Shown here one piece after another: positions 17,522 through 25,069 of a DNA stretch of 64,000 nucleotides. Origin of the DNA: Arthrobacter cryoconiti (GTDB taxonomy: Bacteria; Actinomycetota; Actinomycetes; Actinomycetales; Micrococcaceae); assembly GCF_020905375.1 (NCBI RefSeq), contig NZ_JAJJBU010000007.1, positions 1 through 64,000 of the forward strand, in the 5' to 3' direction. The position numbers were made by a program, and so were the translations under genes. The notes beneath the pieces were generated by a model that saw only the letters and a list, made by a program, of their open reading frames with translations, had not been told where the DNA came from and did no database searches. How positions within the stretch are numbered: position 1 is the stretch's first letter; every line of letters begins with the position of its first letter.

Positions 17522-17644
17522 ATGAATGGAGTAATTGTGGTCATGTCTGATAGAAATCGACCTGCCCAGAACATCAAACGCGCTGAGGGTAGTGAAAAGG
17601 TGGCGAACTTGCGCGCGGGCTACTCAATGGTGGGTCAGCCATGA
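17522..17644 (+). CDS. Small ORF overlapping patB start (possible leader)
   Basis: A 40-codon frame starting at an ATG with GGAG nine bases upstream. Its stop TGA overlaps the ATG of the PatB-like gene (ATGA). The peptide (MNGVIVVMSDRNRPAQ...) has no membrane segment or known motif. The patB start itself has only a weak Shine-Dalgarno, so translation of this frame could couple to patB. A leader peptide, a regulatory uORF or a chance frame are all possible, and I do not recognise the sequence. Confidence 0.35.
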   Translation: MNGVIVVMSDRNRPAQNIKRAEGSEKVANLRAGYSMVGQP

Positions 17645-18819
17645 TGGATCTGGCAGCCCAGTTCGATGCACTCAGCATCAATCAACTCCGGCAAGCGGGC
17701 GGGGTTAAGTTCTCCACTTATCCGGATGCCATCGGCGCATTTGTTGCCGAGATGGATTTTGGCACAGCGCCGGAAATTGTTAGCGCCGTTCACACTGCGA
17801 CTGACGCAGGACTTTTTGGCTACTTGCCACCGCAACTTCCTCTCGAGATGTCAACCGCTACGGCGCGATGGCAGCGGGATGCCTATGGGTGGGATGTGCC
17901 AGCTTCGCGAATCCATCCCATCGCCGACGTGTTGAAGGTCCTCGAGCTGACAATCCTGCATTTCTCCAAGCCGGGCTCGGCCGTGATCGTCCCCACCCCC
18001 AGCTATATGAAATTTCTCAGCACCGCGGATGAGTTGGGCCGTGACGTGATTGAAGTTCCGTTGGTTCGCAATAACGGACGCGATGAGATGGACCTTGACG
18101 GGCTGGATAAGGCGTTTAGAGCAGGCGGCCATCTTTTGATGCTCTGCAACCCCTTCAATCCGCTGGGACGCGTCTTTTCCCGTGCGGAACTAGTTGCAAT
18201 CAGTGAGGTGGTGGAGCGCCACGGCGGACGAGTTTTTGCCGACGAGATTCACGCCCCCCTCGTGTACGAAGGCCGAAAACACATCCCCTACGCATCCATC
18301 TCATCCGAAACTGCATCCCACACGATCACCGGCACATCAGCGGCTAAAGCTTGGAACATTCCAGGACTCAAATGCGCCCAGATCATCCTCAGCAATGACG
18401 CAGATGCTGCAATTTGGGAGCCCCTTGCAAGCGCTGCCAGACACGGGGCCAGTAACCTCGGAGTCATTGCCAACACCGTGGCCTACAACGAAGGCGCCCC
18501 CTGGCTAAATGGAGTGCTTTCCTACCTGGATAACAACCGCAAGATCCTCGGAGAGCAGCTGGCGGCTCTGATCCCCGAGATCGGGTACCAGCCACCAGAA
18601 GGTACCTATGTGGGTTGGTTGGATTGCCGTAGCCTAGGCCTGCGCGAAAGCCCAGCCGACTTCTTTAGAGAACACGCGGGTGTTGCGCTGACGGACGGGC
18701 GTTCATGCGGGAGGGCTGGAGAAGGTTTTGTCCGTTTCATTTTCGCCACACCTCGCCCGATCTTGGAACAGGCGCTCGAACGAATGGCTCAAGCCCTGCA
18801 GCGGCACAGGCTTGGCTGA
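17641..18819 (+). CDS. patB: PatB/MalY-type PLP C-S lyase / aminotransferase
   Basis: A 392-residue fold-type I PLP enzyme of the MalY/PatB family, typically a cystathionine beta-lyase or cysteine-S-conjugate lyase. The opening VAEMDFGTAPEIVSA matches the family's WVADMDF motif. NPFNPLGRVFS carries the substrate/PLP loop and DEIHAPLVYEG the PLP-ring Asp. The Schiff-base Lys is in GTSAAKAWNIPGLKCAQ. Either ATG of the ATGATG at 17641 could start it. It is divergent from the dpp operon, so a role in processing imported peptides or S-conjugates is possible but not shown. Confidence 0.88.
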   Translation: MMDLAAQFDALSINQLRQAGGVKFSTYPDAIGAFVAEMDFGTAPEIVSAVHTATDAGLFGYLPPQLPLEMSTATARWQRDAYGWDVPASRIHPIADVLKVLELTILHFSKPGSAVIVPTPSYMKFLSTADELGRDVIEVPLVRNNGRDEMDLDGLDKAFRAGGHLLMLCNPFNPLGRVFSRAELVAISEVVERHGGRVFADEIHAPLVYEGRKHIPYASISSETASHTITGTSAAKAWNIPGLKCAQIILSNDADAAIWEPLASAARHGASNLGVIANTVAYNEGAPWLNGVLSYLDNNRKILGEQLAALIPEIGYQPPEGTYVGWLDCRSLGLRESPADFFREHAGVALTDGRSCGRAGEGFVRFIFATPRPILEQALERMAQALQRHRLG

Positions 18820-18961
18820 AATCATGCGCCGCTGCGGTTTGTTCAGACGATGAACAGCAGGAGCAGGAGTGGGTAGGTGAGGAAAAGATCTTTGCGAGCC
18901 AAAACGTAGACGCATCCCGTGGCGACGGACAACGCAACGCCGTAAAGCCCGGTAGTTGCGT

Positions 18962-19783
18962 CTACGGCATGAAGTTCGCAGTGGATAAAGACACTTGGCG
19001 TGGTTTTCGGGTGGCCAGTATCGCAACGAGTGCCACGATGGCCATGGACCAGCCGATGCTAACCAAGCCAGTTCCCCAACCGAGACCTCCGCGAGCGTGC
19101 GAAACGCCCATCCAGTCAGCAAACGATGCGCCAAGTGGACGAGTGAGGATGTACGCTGCCCAAAAAGCGAGAATTGGGTTCAGACCCAGCTTCCAATGGG
19201 CGAGTGCTGGGATGGCAATAGCTGTGGCGAAGAGGATGCCAGAGCCCAGATAACCCCAGTGAAGTGTTACCGCGGTGAGGTCTCCGACGGCTGTCCCCAG
19301 GGCAAACGTGGCCAGTACAGCAGCCCAGTAGAACGCTTCGCGCCGCCGGGTATAGACGCTGTGGATAGACAACGTTCCCTCCACCCGTTTCCATGCCAGG
19401 AACACAAGTGTGAGAACCACGGCATAAAACACGCTAGAAACCGCGTACGGAATGCCCAAGCCCACGTGCAGCACGTCCGCGGCCATGGTGCCAAAAACGC
19501 TGACCATCACGACGGCCAGCCAGTAGACCCACGGGATGTAGCGCTTACGCGAGAACTGTAGGACTAAGGCGGCTACGAAACACACACCACCGATGCCCAC
19601 AGCAAGCACTGGGTCCAGCGTGTGTGCCAGGAAATCGCTGGTGGTTTCCCCCATCCCGGTCGTCAAGACTTTGATGATCCAGAAGAGCACGGTGACTTCG
19701 GGGACTCTGGCCAAAGACGCTGGAACGGTGGATGATCCGCAGAGTGTCAGCTCCGGGGGCTCCGGTGAAATTTGATCAGGCAT
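18962..19783 (-). CDS. DUF347 repeat membrane protein (COG4705 type)
   Basis: A 273-residue polytopic membrane protein with the DUF347 repeat. The repeat core is clearest at IIKVLTTGMGETTSDFLAHT near residue 35 and again, diverged, at FALGTAVGDLTAVTL and AYILTRPLGASFADWMGV. About eight hydrophobic helices are readable. Function is unknown; some relatives are annotated as membrane-anchored or manganese-exporter-like, which I cannot confirm. I use the ATG at 19783; an upstream frame start would add a 32-residue polar stretch. A perfect dyad covers this start codon. Confidence 0.8.
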   Translation of the reverse strand: MPDQISPEPPELTLCGSSTVPASLARVPEVTVLFWIIKVLTTGMGETTSDFLAHTLDPVLAVGIGGVCFVAALVLQFSRKRYIPWVYWLAVVMVSVFGTMAADVLHVGLGIPYAVSSVFYAVVLTLVFLAWKRVEGTLSIHSVYTRRREAFYWAAVLATFALGTAVGDLTAVTLHWGYLGSGILFATAIAIPALAHWKLGLNPILAFWAAYILTRPLGASFADWMGVSHARGGLGWGTGLVSIGWSMAIVALVAILATRKPRQVSLSTANFMP

Positions 19784-19790
19784 GATCAAA
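19771..19790. promoter_or_regulatory. Perfect dyad overlapping DUF347 gene start
   Basis: TTTGATCA and TGATCAAA form an 8-bp perfect dyad with a 4-base spacer. On the minus strand the start codon ATG overlaps the first arm and spacer. It could be an operator acting at the start of transcription or translation, or an RNA hairpin that hides the start codon. Confidence 0.45.
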
Positions 19791-19974
19791 TTCTGCGGCG
19801 ACTGGCTGGGAAGCTCCGGGGAGCCGCCACTGACGCGGTGCTCCGAAATCGGCACGCTTGCGTGATACGCCCCACACATTTATGCTTAGTGTGCGCTATA
19901 AGAACTTGAAATTCAAATAGCGAACATATTTATGATGGTTCGCCATCACCCACAATGTAGTGAGGAGCACGCCT

Positions 19975-21867
19975 GTGCAGTTCCACCATCACGGATACGT
20001 TTCCGGTGACCCGCGCGTTCAAGAAGCGGCCGGGACCGGGATCGACCGCCCCGAGGAACTGCCCGAGGAAGTTGACGTTCTGATCGTCGGTTCCGGACCG
20101 GCGGGCATGATCACAGCAGCTCAGCTCTCACAGTTTCCCAGCATCACCACACGCGTTGTGGAGCGGCGGGGTGGCCGTCTGGCGATTGGCCAAGCTGACG
20201 GTATCCAAGCACGCAGCGTGGAAACGTTTCAGGCCTTTGGATTCGCGGAGCGGATCATTACCGAGGCCTACCGAATAACGGAGATGGCGTTCTGGCGACC
20301 CGATCTAAAGGACCCCACGCGGATCGTTCGTGGCGGCCGTGCCGTTGACGACACCACCGGCATCAGCGAATTCCCGCACCTGATCGTCAACCAAGCCCGT
20401 GTCCTGGACTACTTTGCCGAGGTTGCGCTCAACTCACCGACCCGATTGACGCCTGACTACGGCTGGGACTTTAGCTCACTTGAGGTTACCGGCGACGGCG
20501 AATACCCCGTGAAAGTTACCCTTGTCCGCAGCGGCGGGGCGGACGACGGCGCCGTGCGCATCGTGCGTGCCAAATACGTTGTCGGCGCCGACGGTGCCCG
20601 GAGCAAAGTCCGCGACTCCATCGCTTGCACCATGGACGGGGACAAAGCCAACCATGCGTGGGGTGTCATGGACGTGTTGGCGAAAACCGACTTTCCTGAC
20701 ATCCGCACCAAGTGCGCAATCCAGTCCCACGACGGCGGATCTATCCTGTTAATCCCACGTGAGGGTGGCTACCTCTTCCGCATGTATGTGGATCTGGGCG
20801 TGGTGCCGGAGGAAGACAAAGGCGCAATCCGCAACACCACCATCGAGGAGATCATCGGCAAGGCCAATAAAATCCTCCACCCTTACACCTTGGACGTGCG
20901 CAATGTTGCCTGGCATAGCGTCTACGAAGTGGGGCACCGTCTCACCGACCGCTTCGACGATGTCCGCCCGGAAGCGATCGGTTCTGTGTCCCCGCGTGTT
21001 TTCATCACCGGCGATGCCTGCCACACGCACAGTGCCAAGGCTGGTCAAGGCATGAACGTCTCCATGCAAGATGGTTTCAACATCGGGTGGAAGCTGGCGC
21101 ACGTTCTTGAGGGCCGGAGCCCGGAGAGCCTGCTCTCCACGTACTCGGCCGAGCGCCAAGTTGTCGCGAAGAACCTCATCGACTTCGACAAAGAATGGTC
21201 GACGATGATGGCCAAGAAGCCTGAGGAGTTTGAGAACCCCAACGATCTAGAGGACTTCTACGTGCGCACAGCCGAGTTCCCCGCCGGGTTCATGACGACG
21301 TACGCGCCCTCAATGCTCACCGTCGAGCCCACTCATCAGGAGCTCGCCACAGGGTTTCCAATGGGCAAACGATTCAAGTCGGCACGAGTTTCTCGCGTCT
21401 GCGACACGAACCCAATTCATCTGGGCCACCATGCTACCGCTGACGGACGGTGGCGCATCTATGTCTTCGCCGACCCGTCTGTGGCCGGTGCGCAATCTCC
21501 CGTGAGCGAACTTGCAAAGTGGCTCTCCACGTCGCCAAAGTCGCCGCTTGCCGCCACCGCGAAGGGGCTCGACGCCGACGCCTGGTTCGATGTGAAGGTC
21601 ATCTACCAGCAGGCGCATGAGGATATAGACATCAATGCGGTTCCCGCCGTTTTCAAACCAGACGTTGGGCCGTTCCAACTCACTGATTTTGAGTTGGTGT
21701 ACGGAGTCGTTCTTGACGAGGACATCTTTGACTCCAGAGGGATCAGCCGCGACGGTGCCATCGTCGTCGTGCGTCCTGACCAGTACGTGGCGAATATCCT
21801 CCCACTTTGCGCTACGGCAGAGCTGGCTGAATTCTTTGACCGAATCCATACCGGGCAGAGCATCTAG
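19975..21867 (+). CDS. FAD-dependent aromatic hydroxylase (MobA/phenol hydroxylase type)
   Basis: A 630-residue single-component flavoprotein hydroxylase. The FAD motif is VDVLIVGSGPAGM near residue 25. A DG-type motif (YVVGADGARSKVRDS) and the GD motif (RVFITGDACHTHSAKAGQGMN) follow, then a C-terminal thioredoxin-like dimerisation domain ending IVVVRPDQYVANILPL. The whole reads close to 3-hydroxybenzoate 4-monooxygenase MobA (for example the shared QADGIQARSVETF, AWGVMDVLAKTDFPD and LIPREGG segments). The start is a GTG at 19975 with GAGGAG upstream. Its position beside the hpa genes suggests a hydroxyphenylacetate or hydroxybenzoate substrate. It ends convergently with the next gene across a strong terminator. 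Confidence 0.88.
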   Translation: MQFHHHGYVSGDPRVQEAAGTGIDRPEELPEEVDVLIVGSGPAGMITAAQLSQFPSITTRVVERRGGRLAIGQADGIQARSVETFQAFGFAERIITEAYRITEMAFWRPDLKDPTRIVRGGRAVDDTTGISEFPHLIVNQARVLDYFAEVALNSPTRLTPDYGWDFSSLEVTGDGEYPVKVTLVRSGGADDGAVRIVRAKYVVGADGARSKVRDSIACTMDGDKANHAWGVMDVLAKTDFPDIRTKCAIQSHDGGSILLIPREGGYLFRMYVDLGVVPEEDKGAIRNTTIEEIIGKANKILHPYTLDVRNVAWHSVYEVGHRLTDRFDDVRPEAIGSVSPRVFITGDACHTHSAKAGQGMNVSMQDGFNIGWKLAHVLEGRSPESLLSTYSAERQVVAKNLIDFDKEWSTMMAKKPEEFENPNDLEDFYVRTAEFPAGFMTTYAPSMLTVEPTHQELATGFPMGKRFKSARVSRVCDTNPIHLGHHATADGRWRIYVFADPSVAGAQSPVSELAKWLSTSPKSPLAATAKGLDADAWFDVKVIYQQAHEDIDINAVPAVFKPDVGPFQLTDFELVYGVVLDEDIFDSRGISRDGAIVVVRPDQYVANILPLCATAELAEFFDRIHTGQSI

Positions 21868-21895
21868 CGCAACTAAGAGTGTTTGGCTCAACATG

Positions 21896-21938
21896 AAAAG
21901 CCGGGCCCCGCAGCGAAATCACTGCGGGCCCGGCTTTT
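21896..21938. terminator. Bidirectional terminator
   Basis: AAAAGCCGGGCCC and GGGCCCGGCTTTT pair around a partly paired GC-rich loop, with A-run and T-run flanks on both strands. It sits between the convergent hydroxylase and MhuD-like genes. Confidence 0.9.
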
Positions 21939-21949
21939 ACCAAAAGCTC

Positions 21950-22240
21950 TTAGCCCAAGTCCACCACTTCAAACTCGAGCAAGTCCATGCCACTGGCCAC
22001 CGGAGCCTGACCGGAAGGATCATGAGGGGTCCTCTTGGCACGCCAGTTTTCAAAGTCCTCCCGCGTTGCCCATTGCGTGTAGACGAAGTATCGCTCGTCC
22101 CCGGCGACAGGGCGCAGAAGCTGAAATCCTTCAAACCCCGGCGAGCCGTCCACTGAATGTTTGCGGGCAGCGAAGCGTGCTTCGAGTTCGGACCCCGCCA
22201 CGACCGGGACTTTGAGTGCATTGATGACAACGATGGACAC
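21950..22240 (-). CDS. MhuD-like heme-degrading monooxygenase (ABM fold)
   Basis: A 96-residue antibiotic-biosynthesis-monooxygenase-fold protein. From the GTG at 22240 (preceded by GGAAGGAGC), Asn7 and Trp66 fall exactly where mycobacterial MhuD has its catalytic Asn7 and Trp66, and a His at 73 is close to the heme ligand His75. The shared segments ENSPGF-like DGSPGFEGFQLLRPV and LLEFEVV strengthen the match. MhuD-type enzymes open heme without a reductase and release iron. It lies downstream of hpaI on the same strand but 78 nt away, and its link to aromatic catabolism is unclear. Iron supply for the non-heme Fe dioxygenase is a speculative connection. Confidence 0.78.
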   Translation of the reverse strand: MSIVVINALKVPVVAGSELEARFAARKHSVDGSPGFEGFQLLRPVAGDERYFVYTQWATREDFENWRAKRTPHDPSGQAPVASGMDLLEFEVVDLG

Positions 22241-22318
22241 TTTTGCTCCTTCCGGGCCCGGTGGTACCGAGCCGCCTGTTGATGGTTTAAGCGTACGTCC
22301 ACACGCGGCTCGCAAAGA

Positions 22319-23128
22319 CTAGTAGCTGGCGGAGGGGCCGGCGTCGAAGGAGTTGATGTACTTGGCGGCAAGCGCCTCACTGCCACGGGCTAACAGTGCG
22401 ACGTCGGCGCCCGTGAGAATGAAGTCCACGCCTGCGCTCATGTAATGCAGCGCCATGGGCTCAGCAAAAGCGTTTACGCCCACCGGCATTCCCGCCGCGT
22501 TGGCGGCCTTAATGCAATGCTCGACGGCGGCCACCACGCGCGGATTCTCCTGCTCTCCCAGGACTCCCATGGACGCGGCAAGATCTGAGGGCCCAATGAA
22601 GACAGCGTCAATCCCGTCCACGGCCATGATGGCCTCGACGTTCTCAACGGCTTGAGACGACTCGATCTGGACTATTACTGTGATGGTCTGCGCGGCCACG
22701 GAAAGGTAGTCCGGGATCCGGTTCCAACGGGCGGAACGCGCCAGGGCAGAGCCCACACCGCGTACGCCATTCGGGGGATAACGGGTCGCAGCGACGGCGG
22801 CGGCGGCGTCGTCCGGGGTGTGGACCATGGGGATGAGCAGCGACTGCGCTCCGAGGTCCAAATATTGCTTGATGATCACAGTGTCATTGACGGGCGGGCG
22901 CACCACAGCCGTAACCGGATAGCCGTTGATGGCCTGCAATTGGGCCAGCACGGATTCTAAACCGTTTGGGCTGTGTTCGGCGTCGATCAACAGCCAGTCA
23001 AGTCCTGACCCAGCACAGATTTCGGCTACCAAAGGGCTGCCCGAGCACACCCACATTCCCGTCAATGGGCGCTGGGCGGTAGCTAAATCATCCTTGAACG
23101 ACGGCTGAGATTTTAGCGGAACTGGCAT
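22319..23128 (-). CDS. hpaI: HpcH/HpaI aldolase (4-hydroxy-2-oxoheptanedioate aldolase)
   Basis: A 269-residue class II pyruvate aldolase. It is expected to cleave 4-hydroxy-2-oxoheptane-1,7-dioate into pyruvate and succinic semialdehyde, the final hpa step. Family features are LDWLLIDAEHSPN with the catalytic His, VIVQIESSQAVENVEAI with a metal-binding Glu, and AVFIGPSDLAASMG with the metal-binding Asp. The start ATG at 23128 overlaps the 3' end of hpaH by 16 nt, so the genes are translationally coupled. Context inside the hpa operon supports the specific name. Confidence 0.92.
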   Translation of the reverse strand: MPVPLKSQPSFKDDLATAQRPLTGMWVCSGSPLVAEICAGSGLDWLLIDAEHSPNGLESVLAQLQAINGYPVTAVVRPPVNDTVIIKQYLDLGAQSLLIPMVHTPDDAAAAVAATRYPPNGVRGVGSALARSARWNRIPDYLSVAAQTITVIVQIESSQAVENVEAIMAVDGIDAVFIGPSDLAASMGVLGEQENPRVVAAVEHCIKAANAAGMPVGVNAFAEPMALHYMSAGVDFILTGADVALLARGSEALAAKYINSFDAGPSASY

Positions 23129-23898
23129 GTGATGGTACCCAGCTTTCCGTAGTCGGCGAAGACAGTGTCTCCGGCATTGACCCACATGGGACGCGTGAAA
23201 GAGCCGGCGAGAATTAGCTCCCCAGCCTTGAGGGTGTCTCCGTGCGGGGCGATCTTATTGGCCAGCCATGACACTCCCTGAGCCGGATGGTTCAGGACAC
23301 CGGCAGCTACCCCGGTCTCTTCGATAGTCTGGTTTTTGAACAGGATAGCGGCCACCCAACGCAGGTCGACGTCGTCGGGCCGGACAGGCGTCCCACCCAC
23401 CACCATGGCACCCATGGCGGCGTTGTCGCTGATGGTATCGACGATTGTCCGGCCCTCCATCTCAATCCGTGAGTCCAAGATCTCCAGTGCCGGCACGACG
23501 TATTCGGTGGCTCGCAGGACATCGAAGAGGGTGGCATCGGGGCCGCTGATGTCTTCCTTGAGCAAGAAGGCCAGCTCCACTTCAACACGCGGGTGTGAAT
23601 ATTGCTTCCAGTCCACTGTGCAGCCATTCTCCAAGATCATGTCCTTGAAAATGACGCCGTAGTCCGGCTCCGTGATACCCGTGGCGTACTGCATGGCTTT
23701 GGACGTCAAGCCGATTTTGTGCCCGCCCAGCACCCTGCCAGCAGATTCGCCACGTTCCCTCCACAGCCTCTGCACACGGTAAGAATCCTCCACCGTCATC
23801 TCCGGGTATCTCTGGGTCAGTCGTGGTACCGGGATCCGGCTCTTGCCCGCCTCGACCAGTTCGTCGGCGATGTCTGCAATGGTCGCTTCATCAAGCAT
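23113..23898 (-). CDS. hpaH: 2-oxo-hept-4-ene-1,7-dioate hydratase
   Basis: A 261-residue hydratase of the MhpD/HpaH branch of the fumarylacetoacetate-hydrolase superfamily. It adds water to 2-oxohept-4-enedioate to form the HpaI substrate. Diagnostic segments are GYKIGLTS-like LGGHKIGLTSKAMQ, the metal-binding Glu in PRVEVELAFLLKEDI, and a central EILDSRI. The ATG at 23898 has AGGAG nine bases upstream. The gene sits between hpaD and hpaI on the minus strand with an overlap into hpaI. Confidence 0.93.
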   Translation of the reverse strand: MLDEATIADIADELVEAGKSRIPVPRLTQRYPEMTVEDSYRVQRLWRERGESAGRVLGGHKIGLTSKAMQYATGITEPDYGVIFKDMILENGCTVDWKQYSHPRVEVELAFLLKEDISGPDATLFDVLRATEYVVPALEILDSRIEMEGRTIVDTISDNAAMGAMVVGGTPVRPDDVDLRWVAAILFKNQTIEETGVAAGVLNHPAQGVSWLANKIAPHGDTLKAGELILAGSFTRPMWVNAGDTVFADYGKLGTITCQFR

Positions 23899-23969
23899 GG
23901 TGTTTCTCCTAACGTTTTGAAGGGCTGAGCGTAGAACCAAAAGCCGGGTGAGGCGATGGCATTTGTCAG

Positions 23970-25043
23970 CTAGAGCTGGGTGCCCAACTTGAAGCCGCGC
24001 TCTTCGCCCGGTTCGCGGGTGAAGGAAAAGCCGTCTGCTCCCACAGTGACGGCCATTTCTGAGGAGTCTGTGCGTTGGATGACCGGCTGCGGCTTGCCAT
24101 CTAGGTCAAGGACCAAGGACGCCTCGGTGTACCAGGATGGGACTACGGGGTTGCCCCACCAGTCGCGGCGCTGATTATCATGGACGTCCCAGGTGACCGT
24201 GGGATTGTCAGGGTCACCGGTGTAATAGTCCTGCGTGTAGATCTCGATACGGTGGTCATCCGGGTCAAGGATGTAAAGGTAGAACGCATTGGAGACACCG
24301 TGGCGGCCTGGCCCGCGTTCAATCCGGTCTGAGATGCGAAGCGCACCCATTTTGTCGCAGATGGCGATGATGTTCGCCTTCTCGTGGGTGGCAAAGGCTA
24401 CGTGGTGCATGCGGGGGCCGTCGCCGCCGGTCAGAGCAGTGTCATGGACCGTCTGCTTACGGTGCATCCAAGCGGCATAAGTGACGCCGTCGGAGTCCTG
24501 GATGTCCTCAGAAACCCGGAAACCCAAGTCCTCGAGGTATTTGCGGCCGCGTGGAACGTCCGGGGTGACCTGGTTGAAATGGTCAAGACGGACCAGCTCG
24601 CCAGCGGAGTAGAGGTCGTAGCGCCGGGTGAGGCGTTCAACATGTGTGGTCTCGTAAAAAAACTCGTAGGGGAAACCCAGCGGATCCTCAACGCGCAAGG
24701 CATCCCCGATGCCTTTGACGAATCCATCCTTGCGCCGCTCCGTGCGGCAGCCCAATTCCTTGTAATACGTTTCTGCAGCATCCACCTCGGCCGGTGATTT
24801 CACCCGGAATGCTGCGGCGGCAACGGCCGCCACAGGGCCCTTGCGTAGCACCAGATTGTGGTGGATGAACTCCTCCAAGGAGCGCAGGTAAATGGTGTTC
24901 TCGTCCTCTTCGGTGACATGCAGACCCAAGAGGCCCACATAAAACTCACGGGACTTGGCCAGGTCAGTGACCACGAGTTCCATGTAGGCGCAGCGGACGA
25001 TGTCCGGTGCCGGAGACGTGGGGGTGGGAACAAAATTAGTCAT
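23970..25043 (-). CDS. hpaD: 3,4-dihydroxyphenylacetate 2,3-dioxygenase
   Basis: A 357-residue type I (VOC-fold) extradiol dioxygenase that opens the homoprotocatechuate ring next to the hydroxyls. Counting from the ATG at 25043, the metal ligands fall at His155, His214 and Glu267, and the second-sphere His200 and Tyr257 are also present, exactly the numbering of Brevibacterium fuscum HPCD and Arthrobacter globiformis MndD. Those two use Fe and Mn respectively, and the sequence alone does not tell which applies here. An AGGAG site lies eight bases before the start. It is followed by hpaH. Confidence 0.97.
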   Translation of the reverse strand: MTNFVPTPTSPAPDIVRCAYMELVVTDLAKSREFYVGLLGLHVTEEDENTIYLRSLEEFIHHNLVLRKGPVAAVAAAAFRVKSPAEVDAAETYYKELGCRTERRKDGFVKGIGDALRVEDPLGFPYEFFYETTHVERLTRRYDLYSAGELVRLDHFNQVTPDVPRGRKYLEDLGFRVSEDIQDSDGVTYAAWMHRKQTVHDTALTGGDGPRMHHVAFATHEKANIIAICDKMGALRISDRIERGPGRHGVSNAFYLYILDPDDHRIEIYTQDYYTGDPDNPTVTWDVHDNQRRDWWGNPVVPSWYTEASLVLDLDGKPQPVIQRTDSSEMAVTVGADGFSFTREPGEERGFKLGTQL

Positions 25044-25069
25044 GATGTACTCCTCGTTGAGTGGAATGC

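Noticed and set aside
18820-18961. Hydrophobic reading frame on the minus strand just after the DUF347 gene (ends in YPLLLLLFIV)
   Set aside because: It looks membrane-like, but no ATG or GTG start or ribosome site is available, and upstream the frame passes through the DUF347 gene without protein-like sequence.
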